A stretch of DNA of 49,022 nt, taken from positions 1-49,022 of the forward strand of contig CANREJ010000009.1 of the NCBI GenBank assembly GCA_947629665.1. The letters run 5' to 3'. Below, in pieces: positions 16,130 to 23,680 of this stretch. Origin of the DNA: an uncultured Clostridia bacterium (GTDB lineage Bacteria > Bacillota > Clostridia > Christensenellales > Borkfalkiaceae). The stretch's first letter is position 1, and the number at the start of each line of letters is the position of its first letter. The notes below the pieces were generated by a model that worked only from the letters and a program-made list of their open reading frames with translations, searched no databases and had not been told where the DNA came from. The position numbers and the translations under genes are program-made.

Positions 16130-16696
16130 AAACAAATGAATATAGTGGTTTATATTAAATAAACTTTGCGGCTTAGGTTCGGTAGGATTTCCCTCGGTGT
16201 ACACTTCCCGTCGCCGAAGAAGCAGTTTCCTTTTAAGACCCCGAATGCGTTGCCGCATAACCGAATTGCCACTGAGTCCACACCGTAATCTCTAATATAA
16301 AATCAGTCTAGAAGCTTTCCTTGGCAATTTTCGCTGAGCTTATCCTCTTTTGCAAACCCAATTTCAAATAGCAATAGAAATATCGCGTCTGGCCAAACGG
16401 AAATTTCGTGTTCTATTATCCGCTGAGCTCACTCAAGGCAGGCTACTCTGTACCAAGCTTTCGCCTGATAGCAGGTTTATACCGACAAAAATAAAATCTG
16501 CCGGCCTCCACGGTGAATGGGGTTGGCTGCGGTATGCCGTTACCTAGCTCCCATACACCTTTACTCCCAGCATCCACCCACTTTTGGCAAAGCAAGCAGA
16601 CACCAGAAACTTCATCGCTATGCCCTTTAACGGTATTTTACCCCCGTCTTCGTATCAACGAAAATTGACTAGAATACTGCACCACTATATTCAATT
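16103..16696 (-). ncRNA. ole: OLE RNA (ornate large extremophilic RNA)
   Basis: A 640-nt gap without a real gene lies between ispA and oapA, the exact known location of OLE RNA. It has its own consensus promoter. Its ends pair: GAATATAGTGGT near the 5' end (16681-16692) is perfectly complementary to ACCACTATATTC near the 3' end (16138-16149), a 12-bp closing stem, and a terminator follows. The size, about 560-590 nt, fits OLE (about 600 nt). Inside are many GC-rich segments able to form helices. In Bacillus halodurans OLE forms a membrane ribonucleoprotein with OapA and helps survival under alcohol, cold and magnesium stress. Identification is by context, size and terminal pairing; I could not run a covariance model. 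Confidence 0.88.
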
Positions 16697-16702
16697 TATT
16701 CA

Positions 16703-16731
16703 ATTATATCATATACAAAAAAATTTGTCAA
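16703..16731 (-). promoter_or_regulatory. Consensus sigma-A promoter of OLE RNA
   Basis: TTGACA (16726-16731), 17-nt spacer, TATAAT (16703-16708) with TGA before it (extended -10). Transcription should start near 16696, just outside the closing stem. This is among the strongest promoters in the window and lies immediately after ispA. Confidence 0.9.
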
Positions 16732-16736
16732 TATGT

Positions 16737-17615
16737 TTAGTTCTTTCTGGAAAGTGTGTAAAGCACAAGCTGTTCAAAAAAGGTTGTGTCTTCGTCAATG
16801 CCGTTTAAAATCTTTAAGCACTTATCGGCAAGTATATCGGCGCGCAGTTTTGCGCCTTCCAGCCCAAAGAGCTTGACCGCCGTGCATTTACCCTCTTGCT
16901 TGTCCTTGCCAACCGTTTTGCCGAGCGTAGAAAAGTTGCCCTCAACGTCCAAAATGTCATCTGTAAGCTGGAACAGGCAACCGAAATTCGTTCCAAACAG
17001 TTTAAGCTGTGAATAATATTTTCCGTCGGCTAAAATTGCGGGAACCACCAATGGCGCCGTGAGCATCTTTGCGGTCTTGTTTTTATAGATAAACCCAAGA
17101 ATTTCCTCGTTTATTTCGCCGTCCGTTTCATGTAAAAGGTCCGCGGACTGCCCCGCAATCATGCCGTAAACGCCCGCGGAATCGCAGATAAATTGTGCGG
17201 CGGTTATATAATTATCGCCCTTCCTGCACTCGCCTATAAGAATGGAATACGCAGTATTCAAAAGCCCGTCGCCCGCAAGTACGGCGTTACCCGCACCGAA
17301 CACCTTATGGTTTGAGGGCTTGCCCCTGCGGAAATCGTCGTTATCCATTTCGGGCAAATCATCGTGAATGAGTGAATATGTGTGTATAAGTTCCAAAGCC
17401 AGCGCAAACTGCGCAAGATTTTCCCGTTTGATTTTGAGCAAATCGCCCGCCGCAAACATCATTGAAGGGCGTATGCGTTTGCCGCCCGCTTCGAGGCTGT
17501 ATTTTAAACTGTCCGCAAGAATTTTGGGCTCGCAATCCAACCTACTTGAAAAATTGCGGAGAATTTCATTAAATTCTTCCGCATATTCGGTTAGCCGTCC
17601 GTTTAACTCATTCAA
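16737..17615 (-). CDS. ispA: Polyprenyl diphosphate synthase (farnesyl diphosphate synthase type)
   Basis: This 292-aa enzyme condenses isopentenyl diphosphate with allylic diphosphates to make farnesyl diphosphate. The first Asp-rich motif is SLIHDDLPEMDNDDFRRG (DDxxxxD), the second is FQLTDDILDVEG, and the GGKRIRP substrate segment is near residue 45. The chosen start is a TTG at 17615, which overlaps the folD stop (TTGA) and follows an AGGAGAG ribosome site; a frame open to 17714 adds residues unlike the family. OLE RNA lies just downstream. Confidence 0.95.
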   Translation of the reverse strand: MNELNGRLTEYAEEFNEILRNFSSRLDCEPKILADSLKYSLEAGGKRIRPSMMFAAGDLLKIKRENLAQFALALELIHTYSLIHDDLPEMDNDDFRRGKPSNHKVFGAGNAVLAGDGLLNTAYSILIGECRKGDNYITAAQFICDSAGVYGMIAGQSADLLHETDGEINEEILGFIYKNKTAKMLTAPLVVPAILADGKYYSQLKLFGTNFGCLFQLTDDILDVEGNFSTLGKTVGKDKQEGKCTAVKLFGLEGAKLRADILADKCLKILNGIDEDTTFFEQLVLYTLSRKN

Positions 17616-18466
17616 ATTTTTTCTCTCCTGAACGCCGCAATACAGGTGTTGTACATGAGCATAGTAATTGTCATAGGACCCACGCCGCCGGGAACGGGCG
17701 TAATGTAGGAACATTTGTCTTTCACGTTTTCAAAGTCCACGTCGCCGCAAAGTTTGCCGTTTTCGTCCCTGTTCATGCCGACGTCTATAACGGTTGCATC
17801 CACTTTTACCATGTCGGCAGTAATAAATTTGGCTTTACCCACCGCCGCGACCAGAATATCGGCCGATAAACATTCTTTTTTTAGGTCTGCCGTTTTGCTG
17901 TGGCATACGGTTACCGTTGCGTCGGCGTTGAGCAAAAGCAACGCCATAGGTCTGCCCACAATGTTGGACCTGCCCACAACCACCGCTTTTTTGCCTTTTA
18001 TGGGAATATTTTTGCTTTTCAGCATCGTCATTACGCCGTTCGGTGTACAAGCTGCAAGGCACTCCTCGCCCATGGCAAGTTTGCCCATATTCTGTTCGGA
18101 AAAGCCGTCCACGTCTTTTTCGACGGGAATCAATCCCAAAATCTTTCCGGCGTCTATATGCGCGGGAAGAGGCAATTGTACGAGAATACCGTCAACTTCC
18201 CCGTTATCTGCCAGCTCTTTAACCAAATCTTCAAGTTCGTTTTGCGCAACGCTTTGCGGAAGATAATATGCAAAAGATTTTATACCAACCTCTTCGCAAG
18301 CCTTAATTTTGTTGCGCACATAAATTTGCGAAGCGTTATCTTCTCCCACAAGAATAACGGCAAGGCCTATTTGCCTGCCGCATTTTTGTTTAAAACGGTT
18401 CGCTTCCGCGGCTATCTCGCCCCTTACCGAGGCGGAGAGCTGTTTACCGTCTATAATTTCGTACAT
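17612..18466 (-). CDS. folD: Bifunctional methylenetetrahydrofolate dehydrogenase/cyclohydrolase
   Basis: This 284-aa enzyme interconverts 5,10-methylene-THF and 10-formyl-THF with NADP. Visible signatures are YVRNKIKACEEVGI with the catalytic Lys region (about 50-60), VDGILVQLPLP, the Rossmann segment VVVGRSNIVGRPMALLL and the C-terminal PVPGGVGPMTITML. An AAGGAG ribosome site precedes the ATG. It lies in the Asp23-nusB-folD-ispA operon. Confidence 0.97.
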   Translation of the reverse strand: MYEIIDGKQLSASVRGEIAAEANRFKQKCGRQIGLAVILVGEDNASQIYVRNKIKACEEVGIKSFAYYLPQSVAQNELEDLVKELADNGEVDGILVQLPLPAHIDAGKILGLIPVEKDVDGFSEQNMGKLAMGEECLAACTPNGVMTMLKSKNIPIKGKKAVVVGRSNIVGRPMALLLLNADATVTVCHSKTADLKKECLSADILVAAVGKAKFITADMVKVDATVIDVGMNRDENGKLCGDVDFENVKDKCSYITPVPGGVGPMTITMLMYNTCIAAFRREKI

Positions 18467-18467
18467 A

Positions 18468-18860
18468 TTACTCCTTAATAATATCGGCTAAAATTCCGCT
18501 TACAAACGACGCGCTCTTGGGCGAAGAATATTTTGATGAAATGTTTGCCGCCTCGTTTATGGAAACAACGCAAGGAATATCGTCCATATACTTGATTTCC
18601 GTAAGGGCAAGCAAAAGCACGCTCTTATCGGCAGGAAAAAGCTGGGACTCCGCAAAATCGCGAGAATGTTCGTCTATGAGCTTTAAAAGTTCGTGCTCGT
18701 GTTCGCCCAATAACGCAAGAACGCTTTGAACGTACTTGCAGTCGTCCCTGTTGAGGTTTTCCGATTTGGCGAGCGTTTTTTCAAGGTCGCAGTCTATATC
18801 GCCTGTAAAGCGGGACGCAAAAACTATTTTAAAAGCAACCTCTCTTGCCGCAGTTCTCAT
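18468..18860 (-). CDS. nusB: Transcription antitermination factor NusB
   Basis: This 130-aa all-helical protein binds boxA RNA with NusE (S10) in rRNA antitermination. The N-terminus RTAAREVAFKIVF and the C-terminal VVSINEAANISSKYSSPKSASFVSGILADI are characteristic. The ribosome site is AGGTGA. The next gene, folD, follows after 1 nt. Confidence 0.95.
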   Translation of the reverse strand: MRTAAREVAFKIVFASRFTGDIDCDLEKTLAKSENLNRDDCKYVQSVLALLGEHEHELLKLIDEHSRDFAESQLFPADKSVLLLALTEIKYMDDIPCVVSINEAANISSKYSSPKSASFVSGILADIIKE

Positions 18861-18874
18861 TTATCACCTAACGC

Positions 18875-18906
18875 AAATATTCCCTTAAAAGTTTAAGGGA
18901 ATATTT
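18875..18906. repeat. Perfect inverted repeat between Asp23 gene and nusB
   Basis: A 15-bp arm (18875-18889) is repeated inverted at 18892-18906 with a 2-nt loop. It is AT-rich with a GGGA/TCCC core. It may act as a partial terminator or a processing site within the operon. Confidence 0.6.
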
Positions 18907-18914
18907 TAACAGTA

Positions 18915-19250
18915 TTATATTGCAGGAGTTTCGGGGAAATTTACGTCAGTAACATGAACGTCGACCTTTGCAACTTTATAGTTGGTCATAGATTCAACGT
19001 TATGCTTAATGGACTGCTGGATTTTAAACGCGAGCGCCGACACGTTTTCCGTGCTGTCGACCTTAACGCTTATATCGGCAATAATTCCCTGTTTATCAAA
19101 CGTTAATTTAATTCCTTTGCTTTTATTACCCAAAAGAGCAACGCCTTCCACCTCGCCTATCGCAAGCGCAACAATGCCGCTCACAATACTTGAATTATAC
19201 GTAATTTTACCCTTTTGCGTTGTGGTGGGATCGTGTCTTATATGTGCCAT
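18915..19250 (-). CDS. Asp23/Gls24 family envelope stress protein
   Basis: This 111-aa protein belongs to the Asp23/Gls24 (YloU/YqhY) family: GKITYNSSIVSGIVALAIGEVEGVA at the N-terminus and VKVDSTENVSALAFKIQQSIKHNVESMT in the middle are typical. The YqhY-type member commonly sits upstream of nusB, as here, and has been linked to control of fatty acid synthesis; its molecular job is uncertain. AAGGAG precedes the start and a strong promoter drives the operon. Confidence 0.93.
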   Translation of the reverse strand: MAHIRHDPTTTQKGKITYNSSIVSGIVALAIGEVEGVALLGNKSKGIKLTFDKQGIIADISVKVDSTENVSALAFKIQQSIKHNVESMTNYKVAKVDVHVTDVNFPETPAI

Positions 19251-19270
19251 TTACCATTCTCCTTAAAATA

Positions 19271-19299
19271 AGTATAGCACATTATAATTTTTTTTGCAA
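19271..19299 (-). promoter_or_regulatory. Sigma-A promoter of the Asp23-nusB-folD-ispA operon
   Basis: TTGCAA (19294-19299), 17-nt spacer, TATACT (19271-19276) with TGC before it (extended -10). Confidence 0.78.
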
Positions 19300-19308
19300 C
19301 TAACTATA

Positions 19309-19794
19309 TTACACTTGTGAGTAAATAGGTAAAATTATTATGCTGCCGGGAGCTATGCCTACTTCGTCCTTCAAAATCGTATAGATTGACAGTGCCGTAT
19401 TCATATCGAGTTCGTCGGAATTTATAAATACGTTTACGTTATCCGACTCCATTCCTATGGATACAACCGCGTCGGAAAATCCGCGGGATTTGATAAGCGT
19501 TTCCAAAAGCAGTTCGTTTTCCATCATCTCCACTATCCTGAGTTTCATGTCAACGGCTTCGTTGTATTTATCGCTTCCCTCTTCATAGAGCGCGATTACG
19601 CTGTCGAGCTGCATAATTTCTTCGCTTCTTGTGGACGTTCTCTCCGTCCTGAACGTGGTAAAGTAGTTAGACGTTGTTACGGCCGTATCGCCCGAAGCGA
19701 CTACGTTGGTTGCAAGCAATACGTTCAATATCGCGGTAAGCGCAAGTAAAAATACAAGTGAGGACATGATGATGATCTTTTTTCTTTTTGACAT
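19309..19794 (-). CDS. spoIIIAH: Stage III sporulation protein AH
   Basis: SpoIIIAH sits in the mother-cell membrane and its extracellular ring domain pairs with SpoIIQ of the forespore to form the feeding-tube channel. This 161-aa version has one N-terminal membrane helix (about 8-30), a linker containing YFTTFRTERTSTRSEEIMQLDSVI, and a YscJ/FliF-like ring-building domain. The chosen ATG has an AAGGAG ribosome site; an earlier start at 19830 lies inside spoIIIAG. Last gene of the spoIIIA operon. Confidence 0.92.
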   Translation of the reverse strand: MSKRKKIIIMSSLVFLLALTAILNVLLATNVVASGDTAVTTSNYFTTFRTERTSTRSEEIMQLDSVIALYEEGSDKYNEAVDMKLRIVEMMENELLLETLIKSRGFSDAVVSIGMESDNVNVFINSDELDMNTALSIYTILKDEVGIAPGSIIILPIYSQV

Positions 19795-19804
19795 AAAATT
19801 CTCC

Positions 19805-20167
19805 TTAAATCTCCATTGAATAGATTGCAATTATTTTTTTATCTATATTGAGCGCCGTTGATACGGCGTTAAGAATGTTGCTACGGGTCATTATGTTGTC
19901 TGCGCCGCGGCAAACTATCACCACGCCCGTAATTTTTCCGTCGCTTTCGTTTATCATAACATCCGTTGTACCTACTCCGTCCATATTGCTCAATATGCCC
20001 ATGAGTTTTTGCTCGGTAGGGCTTTTCTCCTGCATAGATACTGTTGCCGCGGTAGGGCTTTGCGTGCCCTTATTTATAAAATACAGTGTACAGAGAAGTA
20101 TAACAATCAATGTAACTGCAATTATAATTTTTTTGTTTTCTTTCACCCAATCAAGAGCTTTTTGCAT
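19805..20167 (-). CDS. spoIIIAG: Stage III sporulation protein AG
   Basis: This 120-aa protein has a single membrane helix (about 13-32) and a C-terminal ring-building domain (LMGILSNMDGVGTTDVMINES and VVIVCRGADN). SpoIIIAG forms the large 30-fold ring of the channel between mother cell and forespore. It is shorter than the B. subtilis protein (229 aa), a size often seen in Clostridia. It overlaps the end of spoIIIAF by 17 nt. Confidence 0.9.
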   Translation of the reverse strand: MQKALDWVKENKKIIIAVTLIVILLCTLYFINKGTQSPTAATVSMQEKSPTEQKLMGILSNMDGVGTTDVMINESDGKITGVVIVCRGADNIMTRSNILNAVSTALNIDKKIIAIYSMEI

Positions 20168-20585
20168 ATACTGATATATTTATATATCCCAGGCCGCTTA
20201 AATATGCTTGAATTTTATCAATTAAATTTTTGTCCGCCGAAATCACAGCCACTTCTACGCCGTTCACTTTAAATCCCGAATTTTCGTACTCCACTTCCAC
20301 TGCGCACTCGCTTTCCGCGCCGAATTTATCCAGCAACAAAATTTCCAGCTGTGTGCCTTGATGCTCGGCATATTCCTTGCACACATACTCATAATCAAAA
20401 AAATTTTCGCTTTCCGCCGATGGGGAAATTTTAAATATTCCCGTAATGGGCTGTATGAGTACAAAAATACATATCAGCCTCATCACAAAAGTGATTGTTT
20501 TGTTCAGTTTGCCTTCCGGCACAAGCAGGGAAACTATGACCGATAAAAATATAACCCCTGCCGCGCCCAACAGATACGTTTGCAT
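20151..20585 (-). CDS. spoIIIAF: Stage III sporulation protein AF
   Basis: This 144-aa protein has two N-terminal membrane helices (about 5-22 and 30-52) and a small soluble domain with a ring-building fold. It belongs to the SpoIIIA-SpoIIQ channel. Assignment rests on topology and its place between spoIIIAE and spoIIIAG. No clear Shine-Dalgarno is present; the start lies 2 nt after the spoIIIAE stop, which suggests coupling. Confidence 0.88.
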   Translation of the reverse strand: MQTYLLGAAGVIFLSVIVSLLVPEGKLNKTITFVMRLICIFVLIQPITGIFKISPSAESENFFDYEYVCKEYAEHQGTQLEILLLDKFGAESECAVEVEYENSGFKVNGVEVAVISADKNLIDKIQAYLSGLGYINISVYAKSS

Positions 20586-20587
20586 AT

Positions 20588-21850
20588 TTAAATAAAACTG
20601 TTTGCCGAATTTACTATCAGCATAATCACCAGCGCATACATAAACGCAACGGTTAAAAGCCCGGCAATAAAATATTCCACGTCCTTTGAAAGATCCGAAA
20701 GCATGCCGTAAAGATTATTCTCACCCACGGGCTGCACAACCGCGCCTACAATTTTTAATATTATGGAAAAGGAAACGAGCAAAATTACAGGGCCTATCAG
20801 TTCCCCAAGAAGCAAAATTATTCCGCAAAGCCCCACCGAACTTTTTATTAAAAGCCCCGCGGAGGTGAGCATATCAAAGCCGCTTGACAAAAAATTCCCC
20901 ACAAGCGGCACGGAATTGCCCACAACATACTTTGTGGCTTTAAAAATTATTCCATCGAACAGCGAGGACGCCGAGCTTTGCGCCGTTATGAATATGCTGA
21001 AAACGGTTACGGTTATGCCTATCGTCCACTTCATTATACTTTTTATGAGCGCGCCTATTCCCGAAAAACTCATTTGCGGGTTGAGCCTTGACATAAAATT
21101 GAGTACTATAACCGTGATGGCACCCGGAAATATGAACCCGCTTATTATCTCCACTGCTCCGCCCGTTAAAAAGATTGCGGAAGGCTGATAAATCGCCGCA
21201 GAGCCCGTGCCGCCCGTCAAAACGGTCAACGTGGCAAGTATCGGGGTAATTATTTCAATCTGGCGCTTTACGTTGTGTATACTGCCAAGACATGTTGAAA
21301 CTATGCCCGTGAGCATGGAGGCGATAATTAAAATTATAAGCGAATAACATACAAGCCGCACTATTTTTGAGGTGGCCTTGCCTATTATGCTACCTTCCGC
21401 CGAACTGACTATTGCGCACAGCAACGCAATTGCGGCAACGGTTGCAAACGCCGGTATCAAACTTATAACGTCTTTAAAAATAATATTGAAAATCTCGTTT
21501 AAATACCCGCCGTAGTCGGCGCCGAGGTTGCCGTGAATCAAATACGCTATTATTTCGCCCGCAGTGTTGCCGAAACCCGATAAAATGCCGCCGCCGTTTT
21601 TATCCAGATAATCCTGCAATTCCGAAAGATCCAAATCGCCCAACAGCTTTGAAATACTTTCGTTCAGCTCGGTAACGTCGCTTTCATCGGCGTATGCCAC
21701 CGTTGCGGCAAGCGGTATACAAATTATTAAAACAATTAAAAGGGCGCATAAAACATATTTTTTTACGCGAGTTCTATCAAAGATACTATTATTTTGTACG
21801 TGCTTGACAAAACGGGTATTGCAACAACGAAAATTATTATCTTTCCACAT
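20588..21850 (-). CDS. spoIIIAE: Stage III sporulation protein AE
   Basis: This multi-pass membrane protein (420 aa in the open frame) is the likely permease-like part of the SpoIIIA complex. A signal-like helix (about 31-50) is followed by a Ser/Asp-rich segment and at least seven membrane helices; GGAVEIISGFIFPGAITVIVLNF and LKIVGAVVQPVGENNL are family-like. The only ATG lies 88 nt inside spoIIIAD, and the first 27 residues look unlike the family. No ATG, GTG or TTG lies near the expected start before VKKYVLCALLIV, so the true start is uncertain. Confidence 0.9.
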   Translation of the reverse strand: MWKDNNFRCCNTRFVKHVQNNSIFDRTRVKKYVLCALLIVLIICIPLAATVAYADESDVTELNESISKLLGDLDLSELQDYLDKNGGGILSGFGNTAGEIIAYLIHGNLGADYGGYLNEIFNIIFKDVISLIPAFATVAAIALLCAIVSSAEGSIIGKATSKIVRLVCYSLIILIIASMLTGIVSTCLGSIHNVKRQIEIITPILATLTVLTGGTGSAAIYQPSAIFLTGGAVEIISGFIFPGAITVIVLNFMSRLNPQMSFSGIGALIKSIMKWTIGITVTVFSIFITAQSSASSLFDGIIFKATKYVVGNSVPLVGNFLSSGFDMLTSAGLLIKSSVGLCGIILLLGELIGPVILLVSFSIILKIVGAVVQPVGENNLYGMLSDLSKDVEYFIAGLLTVAFMYALVIMLIVNSANSFI

Positions 21851-22155
21851 AAAACCAACTTGTCCGCCACCCCGTCAAAGCCGAGGTCCTTTACCGAACT
21901 CGCCGTGAGTTCAACCAAAAATCCAATGCCTATGATTTTAAAAATCAACCTTACGGCCCGGTTGTCCACGCCCGTAGTTTGGGAGAATGATTTTAAAAAC
22001 TCAATGCTTTCGGTAAGATAATCAAAGGCAAACAAAAACATTATTATTCCGCCCGCGGTGAGGCACAACGGCACAAGCTCGGATTTATGGCTCTTTAAAA
22101 TAAACGCACAAACGGCGGTAATTGCCGCTATACAGCACAACCGTACAATAACCAT
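21763..22155 (-). CDS. spoIIIAD: Stage III sporulation protein AD
   Basis: This 130-aa membrane protein has four predicted helices (about 2-18, 27-47, 63-85, 100-125) and resembles SpoIIIAD in FKIIGIGFLVELTASSVKDLG. The ATG directly follows the spoIIIAC stop (TAAATG) and has no Shine-Dalgarno, so translation is probably coupled. Confidence 0.93.
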   Translation of the reverse strand: MVIVRLCCIAAITAVCAFILKSHKSELVPLCLTAGGIIMFLFAFDYLTESIEFLKSFSQTTGVDNRAVRLIFKIIGIGFLVELTASSVKDLGFDGVADKLVLCGKIIIFVVAIPVLSSTYKIIVSLIELA

Positions 22156-22353
22156 TTAAAACAAATCAAAAAGCTGTCTTATTTGCGAAAACAAGTCGGC
22201 AATCATAGAGATTACCACAGTAAGCACTATTATAAGCCCCACAAGGCTGACCAACGTAGCAATATCGTCTCTGTCGGACTTTTTAAGCACCTGGCAAATT
22301 ATTGTTACGATTATCCCCACCGCTGCAATTTTAAAAATTATACTTATATCCAT
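22156..22353 (-). CDS. spoIIIAC: Stage III sporulation protein AC
   Basis: This 65-aa protein has two membrane helices with the family sequence IFKIAAVGIIVTIICQVLKKSDRDDIA. The start abuts the spoIIIAB stop (TAAATG) without its own ribosome site. Confidence 0.95.
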   Translation of the reverse strand: MDISIIFKIAAVGIIVTIICQVLKKSDRDDIATLVSLVGLIIVLTVVISMIADLFSQIRQLFDLF

Positions 22354-22779
22354 TTACGCCAACAGGATTGCCATCAGCACTCCCAAAAGAAAAAATATTT
22401 TAATGTATAGCGAGCTGTATTTTTTATATTCGCACGAACTTTCGTCCCTGAATTTTATCAAAACTGCCTTGCGCTCATTGAGATAATCTATTTGCGACAG
22501 CGCGTCGCTTTTGCCGAGATTGAACACGTAACCTTCTATAAATTCGCCGTCCTTGCCGTCCAGCAATTTTTCGCCACTCAACATCTGCGGAATAAATTTA
22601 AAATTTTCAGCTATTTTGTCCATGGAGCGGCGCGAAAATTTTAAATTTAACAAGAGTTGCTCGTTGAATTCGTAAAGCTCGGCAAAAATCTGCATGCGCT
22701 TCTTCTTTTTAGCCGATAGGAAAACCCCTACCGAAGTCGTCAGCGCCGCCACCGCCAACAATAACAAAATTTTTATCAT
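22354..22779 (-). CDS. spoIIIAB: Stage III sporulation protein AB
   Basis: This 141-aa protein, shorter than the B. subtilis one (171 aa), has membrane helices at both ends (about 3-22 and 122-140) around a helical middle region, and resembles the type II secretion GspF fold. It overlaps spoIIIAA by 71 nt in another frame, unusually long; both frames look real in the overlap because AB needs it for its first membrane helix. Confidence 0.88.
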   Translation of the reverse strand: MIKILLLLAVAALTTSVGVFLSAKKKKRMQIFAELYEFNEQLLLNLKFSRRSMDKIAENFKFIPQMLSGEKLLDGKDGEFIEGYVFNLGKSDALSQIDYLNERKAVLIKFRDESSCEYKKYSSLYIKIFFLLGVLMAILLA

Positions 22780-23611
22780 ATATCACGGGTTGTCCAAATA
22801 AACTTTTAAGTTCAACAAAATATTCAAAAGGCATGGTCTTTAAAATTTCTTTTTTTGTTACGTGAGATGAAGCAATAACTTTTATTCCGCAGTCTGTGGC
22901 ATATTTAACCGCCCGCGTATCGTCCTCGCCGTAGAGTTCGTCTGTTATAATAACGTCCGGTTTCATTGCCCTTATAGCGTTCGCAAAAGCGTTTACTTTG
23001 TTGCCTGCGCGTATTACATCCGCACGGTGTCCAATATAATATCCGTTGCCGTTCTCGTCAAAGGCGGCAATTTCGTTTCTTTCATCAAAAACCAATACGT
23101 TGAGTTCCAGATTGTCGCTTAAATACCTTGCAACGTCCCTCAATTTTGTGGTCTTTCCAAGCCCCGGTCCGGAATATATCAAAATACTGTGCGCCCCGTT
23201 AAAAAACAGCGTGCGGCATATATAATCCGCGCAGCCTTTAACGTCGTGCGGCAAGCGTATATTTAACGACGTCAACGAAGATATTGTTTGTATTTCCCCG
23301 TTCTGCGTGATATACTCGCCCGCAAGCCCAATTCTCACGCCGTGCCCGCACGTTATAAACCCCGACCGCATCTGCTCCGAAAACCTGAAAAAGTTTCCGC
23401 CTGTGGCATTTGATATTATTTGCGATATATCGCCGCCCAAAAGAGCGTTTTCTTTTGAATTGCAAAGCCCCAAGGCTCCCAAATAGCTGTATCCTCCCCT
23501 ATACCCGACTATTATAGGCTGACCCTCCCTTATCCTTATTTCCGTCAAATAATTCAAATTCACGTGGGCAAGCGCCGAATTAAGTTCATCGGGTAAAAAG
23601 GACAAACTCAT
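22709..23611 (-). CDS. spoIIIAA: Stage III sporulation protein AA (ATPase)
   Basis: This 300-aa AAA/secretion-type ATPase powers or assembles the SpoIIIA channel. The Walker A motif is YSGPGLGKTTKLRDVAR near residue 150, Walker B is KPDVIITDELYGEDD, and the N-terminal LTEIRIREGQP is the family signature. First gene of the spoIIIAA-AH operon. No Shine-Dalgarno precedes the ATG, and only 22 nt separate it from the aquaporin terminator. I found no convincing sigma-E promoter. Confidence 0.95.
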   Translation of the reverse strand: MSLSFLPDELNSALAHVNLNYLTEIRIREGQPIIVGYRGGYSYLGALGLCNSKENALLGGDISQIISNATGGNFFRFSEQMRSGFITCGHGVRIGLAGEYITQNGEIQTISSLTSLNIRLPHDVKGCADYICRTLFFNGAHSILIYSGPGLGKTTKLRDVARYLSDNLELNVLVFDERNEIAAFDENGNGYYIGHRADVIRAGNKVNAFANAIRAMKPDVIITDELYGEDDTRAVKYATDCGIKVIASSHVTKKEILKTMPFEYFVELKSLFGQPVIYDKNFVIVGGGGADDFGRGFPIG

Positions 23612-23633
23612 ATTTTAATCTATTTTAAACGGT

Positions 23634-23662
23634 AAAAAAAAAGAACTCCAAAACGGAGTTCT
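23634..23662 (-). terminator. Terminator after the aquaporin gene
   Basis: AGAACTCC/GGAGTTCT stem (23642-23662) with a 5-nt loop, followed on the minus strand by eight T. Confidence 0.92.
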
Positions 23663-23680
23663 CTTTATTGTTTAATTCAC

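Noticed and set aside
16064-16547. Two short open frames (minus 16064-16258, plus 16350-16547) in the gap between oapA and ispA
   Set aside because: Composition and lack of ribosome sites fit chance frames inside a structured RNA; the paired ends and promoter argue for OLE RNA.
16100-16700. Group II intron, RNase P RNA or tmRNA in the 640-nt gap
   Set aside because: No domain V, no RNase P core sequences and no tRNA-like tmRNA ends were seen.
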